A stretch of 64,000 nucleotides of DNA from Prado023 sp963747335 (GTDB lineage: Bacteria; Actinomycetota; Actinomycetes; S36-B12; CAIYMF01), in NCBI GenBank assembly GCA_963747335.1, contig CAVVEV010000003.1:248001-312000 (forward strand), in the 5' to 3' direction. How positions within the stretch are numbered: the stretch's first letter is position 1; the number at the start of each line of letters is the position of its first letter. Shown piece after piece: positions 1 to 7,652 of the stretch. Position numbers and translations under genes: made by a program. Below the pieces are notes generated by a model. It ran no database searches, was not told the origin of the DNA, and was given only the letters and a program-made list of their open reading frames with translations.

Positions 1-223
1 CGGCGGTGATCGTGAAGCGCCAGCCCTGGACGTCGGAATCGACGAGCGTGTAGTCGCCCGGACCGGTCTGGGCCGCGACCCAGGTGCCCGTTGCCCCCTG
101 CCAGTAGGACCAGTAGCGGTACGCAGCGGCCTGCGCGGGAGCGGCCAGCGCCAGGGCGGCCAGAGCGGCCGTGAGGAGCGTGACGAGGAGGGCCGCAGCG
201 CGGCCGTGGTTGGTGGTGGTCAC
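1..223 (-). CDS. SCO2322-like secreted protein, partial (5' end only)
   Basis: Only the first 74 codons are in the window; the gene runs off the left edge. A GTG start at 221-223 is preceded by GAAGGG. The product begins with a short Lys/Arg-poor N-terminus and a long Ala/Leu hydrophobic core ending in APAQA, a typical Sec signal peptide. The mature part starts AAYRYWSYWQG and continues with a W-V-A-A-Q-TGPG and QGWRF stretch, which I recognise as the SCO2322 family of small secreted actinobacterial proteins. In Streptomyces the family is encoded next to ECF-type transporter genes; that part is outside the window here. A cobalamin riboswitch lies directly upstream, so the transcript is probably B12-controlled. 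The molecular role of the family is not known to me. Confidence 0.72.
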   Translation of the reverse strand, partial: MTTTNHGRAAALLVTLLTAALAALALAAPAQAAAYRYWSYWQGATGTWVAAQTGPGDYTLVDSDVQGWRFTITA

Positions 224-283
224 CAGGTGCCCTTCAGTAAGGCCCAGGGTGAGGGTGGGTCCGGCGGGCACAGGGCCCTGTCC

Positions 284-319
284 GGGCTCCACCGTCGTCC
301 TCGGACGGTGTCGGAGCCC
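284..319 (-). promoter_or_regulatory. Expression-platform hairpin of the cobalamin riboswitch
   Basis: On the minus strand GGGCTCC...ACCGTC pairs with GACGGT...GGAGCCC (outer arms 313-319 and 284-290, inner arms near 304-309 and 291-296). It begins immediately after the riboswitch P1 stem and ends about 60 nt before the GTG at 223. There is no T-tract after it, so it may act by RNA structure affecting translation or by Rho rather than as a classical intrinsic terminator. That mechanism is inferred. Confidence 0.5.
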
Positions 320-421
320 CAGTCCGCCAGGTGCTCCGACTTGCTCGGCCCTTGGGGAGGGCCTGGCTCACGGTTGCGGGACAGCGCCGGATTCACACCG
401 GCTTCCCCTGGATTCGGACTG
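320..421 (-). ncRNA. Cobalamin (B12) riboswitch aptamer
   Basis: Reading the minus strand, the core contains GGGGAAGCCGGTGTGAATCC, then GCTGTCCCGCAACCGTGA, and later AGTCGGAGCACCTGGC (the B12-box region), in the order and spacing of the cobalamin aptamer. A closing P1 stem is formed by CAGTCC at the 5' end (416-421) and GGACTG at the 3' end (320-325). It lies in the leader of the SCO2322-like gene that starts at 223. The family normally lowers expression of B12 or cobalt uptake genes when adenosylcobalamin binds; that role here is inferred from the family. Confidence 0.88.
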
Positions 422-491
422 TGGTTGTCGTGCCCCGACAGGCTATCCCATCGGCTGGGCGCCTCCGGCCGCGACCGGGACGGCGAGCGGG

Positions 492-497
492 CACACT
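492..497 (+). promoter_or_regulatory. Putative -10 element, leaderless macro-domain gene
   Basis: CACACT lies 6 nt before the ATG at 504, the spacing that gives a transcript starting at or beside the start codon. No convincing -35 box is visible. Confidence 0.35.
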
Positions 498-503
498 GGG
501 AGC

Positions 504-1029
504 ATGACGGTGCGGCTCATCCAGGGCGACATCACGGCGTTCCCCGCCGATGCGATCGTCAACGCGGCCAACAGCGGCCTGCTCGGCGGCGGGGGAGTCG
601 ACGGGGCGATCCACAGGGCGGGGGGCCCGGCGATCCTGGCCGAGTGCCGCCAGATCCGCAGGGATCTGCTTCCTGAGGGACTGCCCACGGGCCGGGCCGT
701 GGCCACCACTGCGGGGAACCTCCCCGCGCGCTGGGTGATCCACACAGTCGGGCCGATCTACTCCGGGTCTCCGAGCGACCCCGAGCTCCTGGCCTCGGCA
801 CACCGCACCAGCATCGCCCTGGCCCGGGAGCTGGGTGCCGGATCCATCGCGTTCCCGGCGATCTCCACCGGTGTCTACGGCTATCCGGTCGATCTGGCTG
901 CCCCGATCGCGCTAGCCGAGGCGCCGCGCCGCCGAGGATCTCGAGGTCACGTTCGTGCTGTTCAGCGCAGCCAGTTTGGCCGCCTTCCGATCAGCGGCGC
1001 TGGCGATGGGCCTCGAGGTTGCCCAGTAG
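504..1029 (+). CDS. Macro-domain ADP-ribose-binding hydrolase, frameshifted near the C-terminus
   Basis: Starts at ATG 504 with TVRLIQGDIT, followed by the macro-domain signature DAIVNAANSGLLGGGGVDGA and, later, ISTGVYGYP. These form the ADP-ribose pocket; relatives remove O-acetyl or ADP-ribose groups in the cytoplasm. The uninterrupted frame runs to a TGA at 1073 but becomes nonsense after residue 139 (Arg-rich). If one base near 921 is removed, the frame continues RRAAEDLEVTFVLFSAAS to a TAG at 1027-1029, giving about 174 residues, the usual length, with the normal last strand and helix. So the gene carries a single extra base, either a sequence error or a real lesion. The GTG of the next gene is 49 bases after the restored stop. 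Confidence 0.8.
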
Positions 1030-1077
1030 CCCTCGCCACGGGCACCATGCCACGCCCCGGGCTGACATGCTGAGCGG

Positions 1078-2055
1078 GTGAACACCCTCACCCTCCGGAC
1101 CGGCGACCAGATGCCCGCACTCGGCCTTGGCACGTGGAAGATCCCCCGGGAGGTGTGCGCCGAGACAGTCCACGCGGCCATTGCCGCCGGCTACCGGCAC
1201 CTGGACTGCGCGTGCGACTACGGCAACGAGGTCGAGGTCGGCCAGGGGATCGCACGCGCCATCGACGAGGGGCTGGTGACCCGCGAGGACCTCTGGATCA
1301 CGTCCAAGCTGTGGAACACCTACCACCGTCCGGAGCATGTGAGCCCGGCGATCGAGCGAACGCTGTCCGACCTCGGGGTGGAGTACCTCGACCTCTACCT
1401 GATCCACTTCCCGATCTCGTTGCGGTTCGTGCCCTTCGAGGAGCGCTACCCGCCCGAGTGGCTGTTCGACCCGGAGGCTGATCCCGCCCGGATGGAGTTC
1501 GAGGACGTCCCGATCGCGAGCACATGGGCGGCGATGGAGGACCTCGCCCGCGCCCGCAGGACGCGCAACATCGGCGTCTGCAACATGACCACCGGCTTCC
1601 TCAGGGACCTGCTCGCCAGCGTGCAGATCCCTCCGGCAGTGCTGCAGGTCGAGATGCATCCCCACCTGACCCAGGAGCGGCTCGTGCGCTTCGCGGCCCA
1701 GCACGATATCGCGGTGACGGCGTTCTCCCCGCTGGGCGCCGGCAGCTACGTCAGCCTGGGGATGGCCGAGCCCGGCCAATCGGCGCTGGAGCACCCGGTG
1801 GTGCGCGGGATCTCCGAACGGATGGGAGCCACCCCGGCCCAAGTCGTGCTGGCGTGGGGGCTGCAGCGGGGGACCAACGTCATCGCGAAGAGCTCGTCAG
1901 CCGCCAGGCTGCGGGAGAACCTGGGAGCCGCCGACCTGAGCCTCTCCGAGGCCGACATGGTCGCGATCAGCGGGCTGAACCGGAACCTGCGGTTCAACGA
2001 CCCCGGTCACTTCTGCGAGGCGGCCTTCAACACGTTCTGCCCGATCTTCGACTGA
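1078..2055 (+). CDS. Aldo/keto reductase (xylose/aldose reductase-like)
   Basis: A 325-residue NAD(P)H-dependent oxidoreductase of the aldo/keto reductase superfamily, reducing aldehydes or sugar carbonyls in the cytoplasm. The catalytic tetrad is visible as Asp43, Tyr48, Lys77 and His110 in the contexts HLDCACDYGNE, TSKLWNT and LIHFP. The insertion after LIHFP and the C-terminal ...NRNLRFNDP...FCPIFD resemble the AKR2-type xylose reductase or hexuronate reductase branch more than the bacterial 2,5-diketogluconate branch. The substrate cannot be read from sequence. GTG start; a CATGCT element 6 nt upstream suggests a leaderless transcript. It is followed by a strong bidirectional hairpin shared with the convergent dodecin gene. 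Confidence 0.9.
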   Translation: MNTLTLRTGDQMPALGLGTWKIPREVCAETVHAAIAAGYRHLDCACDYGNEVEVGQGIARAIDEGLVTREDLWITSKLWNTYHRPEHVSPAIERTLSDLGVEYLDLYLIHFPISLRFVPFEERYPPEWLFDPEADPARMEFEDVPIASTWAAMEDLARARRTRNIGVCNMTTGFLRDLLASVQIPPAVLQVEMHPHLTQERLVRFAAQHDIAVTAFSPLGAGSYVSLGMAEPGQSALEHPVVRGISERMGATPAQVVLAWGLQRGTNVIAKSSSAARLRENLGAADLSLSEADMVAISGLNRNLRFNDPGHFCEAAFNTFCPIFD

Positions 2056-2069
2056 CCGGGCGGCCTGCC

Positions 2070-2105
2070 GTGTGGGGTCTCCGGCGTCGCGCCGTGACCC
2101 CACAC
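2070..2105. terminator. Bidirectional terminator hairpin between aldo/keto reductase and dodecin
   Basis: GTGTGGGGTC pairs with GACCCCACAC across an inner CGGCG/CGCCG stem. It sits between two convergent stop codons (2055 and 2116), as expected for a terminator serving both strands. There is no clear T-run, which is common at this G+C content. Confidence 0.65.
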
Positions 2106-2115
2106 CGCTGCGGAC

Positions 2116-2319
2116 TCAGTCGGCCTGGTACTTGAAGGACACGCTCAGCTTGGTCCTGAAGATGACCTCACCGTTGGCGAGGTCGATGTCCTGCTCCATG
2201 ACCTCAGCCACGCGCAGATCACGCAGGGTCTCCTTCGCGGTGTTCACTGCATCCAGCGCAGCGTCCGCCCACGACGTGGGGCTCGTCCCGATGATCTCGA
2301 CGACCTTGTACACGCTCAC
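2116..2319 (-). CDS. Dodecin family flavin-binding protein
   Basis: A 67-residue protein starting VYKVVEIIGTSP, followed by SWADAALDAVNTA and a C-terminal strand ending VSFKYQ. This is the compact beta-alpha-beta-beta fold of dodecins, which assemble into hollow dodecamers that bind FMN, riboflavin or CoA and buffer free flavin. The single Trp in the SxxSW segment is the residue that stacks on the isoalloxazine ring in this family. The GTG start is fixed by AAGGAGG 5 nt upstream, one of the best ribosome binding sites in the window. Transcribed alone; its 3' end faces the aldo/keto reductase across a shared hairpin. Confidence 0.93.
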   Translation of the reverse strand: MSVYKVVEIIGTSPTSWADAALDAVNTAKETLRDLRVAEVMEQDIDLANGEVIFRTKLSVSFKYQAD

Positions 2320-2394
2320 GGTGCCTCCTTGGAGTGGATGGATGGTCGTTCCATCGTTGCACTGTTGAGGTCCCGGAGGGAGGTCGAGCGCCGG

Positions 2395-3090
2395 TCAGTG
2401 GAATGCCGTGCTGGGCAGGTCGGTCTCACCCTCCACGACCGCCGTGATGATGCGGGCGGCGACTGCGTCGGGGTCGAGCCCGGTGGGCAGTCGGGGGGCC
2501 GTGCCGGACAACGGCCGGTCGGCAAGGCCGGTCTCGGTGTGCGGGGGGCGCGCGTCGATCAGGCGGATCCGGGAGCGGCGCAGCTCGCGGGCAGCGGCCA
2601 CGTCGAACGCGGCGAGCCCTGCCTTCGACGCCGAGTAGGCGGCCATGCCCGGCATCGGCGTCTCGGCCACCACTGCGCTGATGTGCACGACGAACGGGGA
2701 GCCGCCCGCGGTCGCAGAAGCCTGCAGGTGCGGCAGTGCAGCGCGCAGCAGTCGGATCGGCGCCAGGGTGTTGAGCGTGAACAGGTCCACGAGCACCTGG
2801 TCGGGGGTCTCCGTGGCCGCACCGAAGGCGACGGCACCCGCGGCGAAGACCACGCCATCGAGCCGGCCGTGGTGCTCGACGGACCGCTGCACGACCTTCT
2901 CAGCGGTGCCGGCCCGGCGCAGGTCCGCGGGCACACAGAGCGCATCCAGCCCCAGCGCCGCGAGCCGGTCCGCGTCGCGGCCCGTGAGGGTCAGCCGTGC
3001 GCCCGCCGCGGCGAGGTGCCGGCTCAGGGGAGCACCGAGGCCCCCAGTGGCTCCGGCGACGAGGATGGATGAGTCCGCGAGATCGACCAT
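2395..3090 (-). CDS. Short-chain dehydrogenase/reductase (SDR)
   Basis: A 231-residue classical SDR. The N-terminal Rossmann motif is VAGATGGLGAPLSRHLAAAG (TGxxxGxG type). The central strand is VVFAAGA in place of the usual NNAG, and the catalytic Tyr and Lys are in AYSASKAGLAAFD. These enzymes oxidise or reduce alcohols and ketones with NAD(P)(H). The arginine in LTGRD after the second strand suggests NADP(H). ATG at 3088-3090 with GGGAGG upstream. No pathway partner is adjacent, so the substrate is unknown. Confidence 0.85.
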   Translation of the reverse strand: MVDLADSSILVAGATGGLGAPLSRHLAAAGARLTLTGRDADRLAALGLDALCVPADLRRAGTAEKVVQRSVEHHGRLDGVVFAAGAVAFGAATETPDQVLVDLFTLNTLAPIRLLRAALPHLQASATAGGSPFVVHISAVVAETPMPGMAAYSASKAGLAAFDVAAARELRRSRIRLIDARPPHTETGLADRPLSGTAPRLPTGLDPDAVAARIITAVVEGETDLPSTAFH

Positions 3091-3147
3091 GGCCTCAGCC
3101 TCCCACGGGTGCAGGGACTTCGCCGGAGGTCTCGGCTCCAGCCGCCC

Positions 3148-4056
3148 TCAGCTGCCCTGGGTCCAGCAGTAGGGGGTCGTGGTGGTCACGGCGACGAGAC
3201 CCGACCGTTCGAGGATCGGTCGGCTGTTCTCGGTGCAGTCGCTGTGCAGGAGCCGTGCTCCCTGGGCCAGGGCCGAGCGTGCCCGCGTCGCCACGAGCGC
3301 GCGATAGAGGCCCCGCCCTCTCCAGGCCGCGATCGTCGCGCCGCCCCAGAGCCCCGCGCAGCCCGTTCCCGGCAGGATGTCGAGGCGTCCGACACTGAGC
3401 ACCTCGGTCGTGCCGTCATCCCGATGCGTCTGCGCCACCCACAGCTCGACGCCCTTCTCCGGATCCAGCAGATCGGCCAGCAGGGCCTCGCCGGGGGAGT
3501 GCGGCGGCGAGCCGAACACGGCACGCTGCATCGCCTGGGCCCGCTCGACGTCTGCCAGGGCTTCACTGCGCGCCACCGGCCGCCCACGATCGTCGAACCC
3601 GATTCGTCGCACGACGACACCGTCGGGAAGCGGCACGTCGACGGCCAGGGCGGCGGCCTCCCCGATCATCACGGTCTCAGGCTCCTCGGCCACCAGGCCG
3701 TGTGCCTCGAGCCTGCGGCCGAGATCGGAGGGGAGGTCGTGGCCCCGGGTCTTCCACTCGAACGAGTGCACGGTCACGTCGCCGTCGAAGTGCGCCACCG
3801 TCCGCGCGATCAGCCCGTCCAGTCGGTCGCCGTCCTCGGGGCCGTCGAACCCCGCCAGGTCGCGATAGGTGACGAATCCGGAGCCGTCAGCGAAAACCCC
3901 GCGGTACAACGGACCGTCACGGTCCCATCGCATCGCGGAGTGCATCTCGGCGTCGGTGCGCAGCAGCGAGTCGTAGATCCCGAGCAGGTCGGCACGACTG
4001 GCCTGCGGCACCGAGGGGCTCGACGTCATGGGCAGCAGTCTGCCAGCGGGGGCCAT
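3148..4056 (-). CDS. GNAT-like N-acetyltransferase
   Basis: A protein of 302 residues (293 if the second ATG at 4029 is used). The C-terminal half has the acetyl-CoA-binding pattern of GNAT enzymes: VLSVGRLDILPG, AGLWGGATIAAWRGRGLYRALV and then ALAQGARLLHSDCTENSRPILERSGLV, equivalent to the RGxG/A loop and the final strand. The N-terminal half looks like a second, degenerate GNAT-like fold, as in two-domain members. Target unknown. Residues 1-9 look like translated leader, so the start at 4029 (MTSSPS) is a real alternative; neither has a good Shine-Dalgarno. Divergent from the adenylate kinase gene. Confidence 0.7.
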   Translation of the reverse strand: MAPAGRLLPMTSSPSVPQASRADLLGIYDSLLRTDAEMHSAMRWDRDGPLYRGVFADGSGFVTYRDLAGFDGPEDGDRLDGLIARTVAHFDGDVTVHSFEWKTRGHDLPSDLGRRLEAHGLVAEEPETVMIGEAAALAVDVPLPDGVVVRRIGFDDRGRPVARSEALADVERAQAMQRAVFGSPPHSPGEALLADLLDPEKGVELWVAQTHRDDGTTEVLSVGRLDILPGTGCAGLWGGATIAAWRGRGLYRALVATRARSALAQGARLLHSDCTENSRPILERSGLVAVTTTTPYCWTQGS

Positions 4057-4146
4057 CGCGGGCTCGCCGGTCGCGCGTCATGCGACCGTCCGCAGATATC
4101 GTGCCGGAACCAGATGCAGGCTCGGGGTCACGAGAGGCAACCACTC

Positions 4147-4704
4147 ATGCGCATCGTCCTGATGGGCCCCCCGGGTGGGGGCAAGGGAACGCAGGCCACG
4201 GTCCTCTCCGAGCGCCTGGGGATCCCGCACATCTCGACGGGGGACCTCTTCCGGGCCCATCTGGCCGAGGTGACCCCGCTGGGCATCGCGGCCGGGATGT
4301 TCATGGAGAGCGGCAACTACGTGCCCGACCGGATCACCAACGCCATGGTGCGCGACCGACTCGAGCAGCCGGACGCTGCCGAGGGGTTCCTGCTCGACGG
4401 CTACCCGCGGACCGTGGACCAGGTGGGGGTGCTCGAGTCGGTCCTGGCCGACATGGGCCTGGCCCTCGATCGCGCCGTCGAGCTCACCGTCGACACGGAC
4501 GAGGTGGTGGCCCGGTTGCTCAAGCGGGCCCAGGAGCAGGGTCGTGCCGACGACACCGAGGACGTCATCCGCCGGCGCATGGAGGTGTACGCCGAGCAGA
4601 CCGAGCCGCTGACCGTGCTGTACGCCGAGGCTGGGATCCTCGTCCGAGTTGACGGCATGGGCACCGTCGACGAGGTCCGGGACCGGGTGCTGGCCGCACT
4701 CTGA
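4147..4704 (+). CDS. adk: Adenylate kinase, short form
   Basis: 185 residues; converts ATP + AMP to 2 ADP in the cytoplasm. The P-loop is GPPGGGKGTQ at residues 7-16. The AMP-binding segment ISTGDLFRAHL and the DGYPRT motif are intact. The LID region is short (about 10 residues around QEQGRADDTEDV) and has no zinc-binding cysteines, so this is the short type found in many actinobacteria. GAGAGG precedes the ATG. The usual actinobacterial adk lies between secY and map; here it stands alone between a GNAT gene and a transporter, so it could be a relocated or second copy. Stop at 4704, 16 bases from the convergent MMPL stop. Confidence 0.92.
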   Translation: MRIVLMGPPGGGKGTQATVLSERLGIPHISTGDLFRAHLAEVTPLGIAAGMFMESGNYVPDRITNAMVRDRLEQPDAAEGFLLDGYPRTVDQVGVLESVLADMGLALDRAVELTVDTDEVVARLLKRAQEQGRADDTEDVIRRRMEVYAEQTEPLTVLYAEAGILVRVDGMGTVDEVRDRVLAAL

Positions 4705-4720
4705 GCCTCGGACCGCCGGA

Positions 4721-6904
4721 TCATCCCTCGGACAGCCCGATCCGTCGGTGCAGCGCGGCCAGGGGTGCCGGCGCCCACCAGTTCCATCGGCCGGCCAGGC
4801 GCATGAACGCCGGAACCAGAAGGCCACGCACCACAGTCGCGTCCAACAGGATCGCGAAGGCGACCCCGAAGCCGAGCTGCTTGATCGGCGTCACGCCACT
4901 GGTGAGGAACGACGCGAACACGATCGCCAGGAGCAGTGCGGCGGCTGTGATGATCCGCCCCGAGCGCTGCAGGCCCAGCTCGACGGCGGTCTCGGTGTCC
5001 GCCCCTGCGTCGTGCTCCTCCTTGATCCGCGACAGCAGGAACACCTCGTAGTCCATCGACAGGGCGAAGGCGACGATCGCGATCAGCACCGTCATCGAGG
5101 TGTCCAGCGTCCCCGTGGCCTGGTAGTCGCCCACGAGCCAGCCGAGGTTGCCGTCCTGGAACACCCACACCAGGGCCCCTATGGTCGCGCCGAGGGACAG
5201 GATGTTGAGCATGACCGCCTTGAGGGGCAGCACCACGCTGCCTGTGTAGAGGAACAGGACCACCAGGGTGAGCGCGAACACCCAGGCCAGCGCCCAGGGC
5301 AGGGCAGCAGCGATGGCCGCCTGGGAGTCGGCGTACTCGGCCGCCGCACCCCCGACCAGGGCCTGACCGGGCCAGGGAACAGCGCGCACCGACTCCACGA
5401 GGGCTGAGCCGTCGGCGCTGCGCGGAGCAACGTCACCGATGACGTCCAGTCGCACCCACCCCCCGGTGGACACCGCCGTGGGGGCGAGCACCCGGACCAC
5501 GCCGTGCAGGTCGGACAGTGCGGTGGCGTGGGCGCTCACCGCCGCGGGATCGGCGGCCTGGCTCCCGGCGAGCACCACCTGGACCGGGGCGCCCTCCTGG
5601 CCGGGGAAGGACTCGCGCAGAAGGCTGGATGCCACCGCAGCCGGGCTGTCGACCGGCAGTGCGCGATCGTCGACCTGGCTGAACGACGCACCCAGGGCCA
5701 ACGAGGCAACGGACATCAGGACCGCGGAGACCGACACCGCGACCAGCACAGGTCGACGCATGACGGCACGGGCGACCCGGGCCCAGCCCCCCTCGTCGGA
5801 CGGGGCCAGGTCCCCGCGGCGGACGCGCAGCGAGTCTGTGCGCGAGCCCAGCAGGGCCATCGCGGCGGGCAGTGCGGTGATCGCGCTGAGGACGGCGAGC
5901 AGGGTCACGCTGATGCCGGCATAGCCGAAGGACCGCAGGAAGTACTGGGGGAAGAAGAGCAGTGCCATCAGGGTGACGGCCACCGTCAGGCCGGAGACCG
6001 CGACCGTGCGACCCGCCGTCGCGACCGTGCGGACCACCGCCCTGTCCGGGGCGAGGCCGCGCGCCTGCTCCTCGCGGAAGCGGTTGACCATGAGCAGCGC
6101 GTAGTCGATGCCGAGGCCGAGGCCGAGGCCGGTGATCAGGTTGAGGCCGAAGATCGACACGTCGGTGACCCGCGTGATCAGAAACAGGACCAGGAAGCTG
6201 CCGAGCACGGATCCTGCCGCCACGACCATCGGCAGGCCGGCCGAGACGAGGCTGCCGAAGACGAAGAGCAGGATGACCATGGTGATCGGGATCGCGACGG
6301 CCTCGGCCAGCTTCAGGTCGGCCTCGATGGTCTCCCCGACAGCTGACCCCACCGCCTCGGAGCCGCTGAATGCCACCGTGAGTCCCGCTCGCTCGGCGCC
6401 GACCGCTGCCGTGACTGCCGCGGCAACCTCGGTGCGCTCGACGGTCGTCGCGTCCGGCTCGGCGTGGACGATGACCTGCCCGATCCTGGCGTCCTGGCTG
6501 CGCAGGGCCGGCGGGGTGCCCGACGTCCAGTAGCTGACGACGTCGGCCACCCCGGGGGTCCCCTCGATCTCGGCGACGAGGGCACGGGCGCCGGCGGACG
6601 CGGCAGGGTCGTCCACCCCGTCAGCGGCGGTCACGGCCATCACGAGGATCGGCTCGGAGGTGCCGAACTCCTCGGCGAGGACGGCCGCGGCGCGTGCGGA
6701 CTCAGACCCGGGGTCGTTGTAGCCCGCAGATGCCAGCGCGCCGAACACCTGGGAGCCGACGACGCCGGCGACGATGACCCCGCCCACGAAGAGCAGGACG
6801 ACCAGGCGGGCCCGGCGGACGACGAGCTCGCCCAGCCGCTCGAACAGCCCGGGGCGGCCGGGCGGGGTGACGACGTGGGGCTGGGTGCTGGTACTGGTGG
6901 TCAT
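4721..6904 (-). CDS. MMPL/RND family membrane transporter
   Basis: 727 residues with the RND-MMPL layout: one N-terminal membrane helix (about 31-53), a periplasmic-type domain beginning ALASAGYNDPGSESARAA, a bundle of five helices including GLNLITGLGLGLGIDYALLMVNRFREE, then a repeat of the same unit, with the second signature MDYEVFLLSRIKEEHD. These proton-driven pumps export lipids or toxic hydrophobic compounds. The acidic residues in the two GIDY and MDYE segments are the expected proton-relay positions. It is divergent from a TetR gene with a shared 91-bp promoter region, so it is probably the TetR target and is induced by its substrate. Substrate unknown. Confidence 0.92.
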   Translation of the reverse strand: MTTSTSTQPHVVTPPGRPGLFERLGELVVRRARLVVLLFVGGVIVAGVVGSQVFGALASAGYNDPGSESARAAAVLAEEFGTSEPILVMAVTAADGVDDPAASAGARALVAEIEGTPGVADVVSYWTSGTPPALRSQDARIGQVIVHAEPDATTVERTEVAAAVTAAVGAERAGLTVAFSGSEAVGSAVGETIEADLKLAEAVAIPITMVILLFVFGSLVSAGLPMVVAAGSVLGSFLVLFLITRVTDVSIFGLNLITGLGLGLGIDYALLMVNRFREEQARGLAPDRAVVRTVATAGRTVAVSGLTVAVTLMALLFFPQYFLRSFGYAGISVTLLAVLSAITALPAAMALLGSRTDSLRVRRGDLAPSDEGGWARVARAVMRRPVLVAVSVSAVLMSVASLALGASFSQVDDRALPVDSPAAVASSLLRESFPGQEGAPVQVVLAGSQAADPAAVSAHATALSDLHGVVRVLAPTAVSTGGWVRLDVIGDVAPRSADGSALVESVRAVPWPGQALVGGAAAEYADSQAAIAAALPWALAWVFALTLVVLFLYTGSVVLPLKAVMLNILSLGATIGALVWVFQDGNLGWLVGDYQATGTLDTSMTVLIAIVAFALSMDYEVFLLSRIKEEHDAGADTETAVELGLQRSGRIITAAALLLAIVFASFLTSGVTPIKQLGFGVAFAILLDATVVRGLLVPAFMRLAGRWNWWAPAPLAALHRRIGLSEG

Positions 6905-6925
6905 CGGAGCCTCCCGAGGCGATCT

Positions 6926-6936
6926 GAACGGTGTTC
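6926..6936. promoter_or_regulatory. Putative TetR operator (GAAC-GGT-GTTC)
   Basis: A perfect inverted repeat with 4-bp arms and a 3-bp centre, in the expected 5' untranslated region of the MMPL gene and in the shared region with the divergent tetR gene. TetR-family operators are often of the form (T)GAAC-N3-GTTC. The match is short and could occur by chance; position makes it likely. Confidence 0.5.
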
Positions 6937-6945
6937 GGATGGCTC

Positions 6946-6974
6946 ATCATGGAGGCTGATCTGAGCGCTGTCAA
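6946..6974 (-). promoter_or_regulatory. Promoter of the MMPL transporter gene
   Basis: On the minus strand TTGACA (6969-6974) is followed after exactly 17 bases by CATGAT (6946-6951). The -35 box is a perfect sigma-70-type hexamer, the clearest in the window. The putative TetR operator lies just downstream of the expected transcription start. Confidence 0.72.
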
Positions 6975-6983
6975 GTTCTGCGC

Positions 6984-6989
6984 TACACT
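6984..6989 (+). promoter_or_regulatory. Putative -10 element, leaderless tetR
   Basis: TACACT lies 6 nt before the ATG at 6996. There is no room for a Shine-Dalgarno between an initiation point and the ATG, so the tetR mRNA is probably leaderless. Confidence 0.55.
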
Positions 6990-6995
6990 CCCTCC

Positions 6996-7652
6996 ATGGC
7001 CAAGCCGTACCACCATGGGGACCTGCGCGAGGGAATGATCAACGCCGCCGTGATCCGGGTCCGCGAGCTCGGGCCCGAGTCGCTGACCGTCCGTGGGCTG
7101 GCCACGACCCTCGACGTCTCACCGAGTGCTGCCTACCACCACTTCCCGGACAAGACCTCCATCCACCGTGAGGTGAGCCAGTACGGGATCGATCTCCTCG
7201 AGCAGCGGATGATCAGCGCCCTGGCCGAGGTGGACGCCGACCCAGCGGCCGCGGCTCGGACCCCGGCGGCCCACTCGGCGGCCCGCTTCGCCCGGCTGGG
7301 CCGTGCCTACATCGAGTTCGCGGTCGCCGAGCCGAACCTGTTCGCGCACACCTTCAGCGCGCACTGCGGGGTCAGCCCCGAGGACCACCCCATGAGTGGG
7401 GCCTACCAGCTCCTCACGGCGGCACTGGACGATCTCGTCGCCACCGGGGTCCTTGATCCGGCGCTGCGCCCCGGGCTCGAGGTCCCGATGTGGTCGATGG
7501 TCCACGGCTTCGGGTCGCTGGCGGTCGCGGGCCACCTCGACCCCGAGCACGCCGGGCTGTGCCTGCGCGCCACGCTGCGCCTGGTCGGAGCGCCGAAGGA
7601 CATCGTCGCTGCCGAGCCGATCCCTATGCTCGGCGCGACCCGGGCGGGGTGA
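6996..7652 (+). CDS. TetR/AcrR family transcriptional regulator
   Basis: 218 residues. The N-terminal helix-turn-helix is typical: GMINAAVIRVRELGPESLTVRGLATTL then SPSAAYHHFPDKTSIHREV, with the Tyr-His-His-Phe pattern of recognition helix 3. The rest is the ligand-binding and dimerisation domain, ending in a WHG-like segment (SMVHGFGSLAVAG). Such repressors release DNA on binding a small hydrophobic ligand. Its head-to-head position with an MMPL pump, plus an inverted repeat between them, makes the pump the likely target, with autoregulation. Its 3' end overlaps the convergent tag gene by 29 bases. Confidence 0.92.
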   Translation: MAKPYHHGDLREGMINAAVIRVRELGPESLTVRGLATTLDVSPSAAYHHFPDKTSIHREVSQYGIDLLEQRMISALAEVDADPAAAARTPAAHSAARFARLGRAYIEFAVAEPNLFAHTFSAHCGVSPEDHPMSGAYQLLTAALDDLVATGVLDPALRPGLEVPMWSMVHGFGSLAVAGHLDPEHAGLCLRATLRLVGAPKDIVAAEPIPMLGATRAG

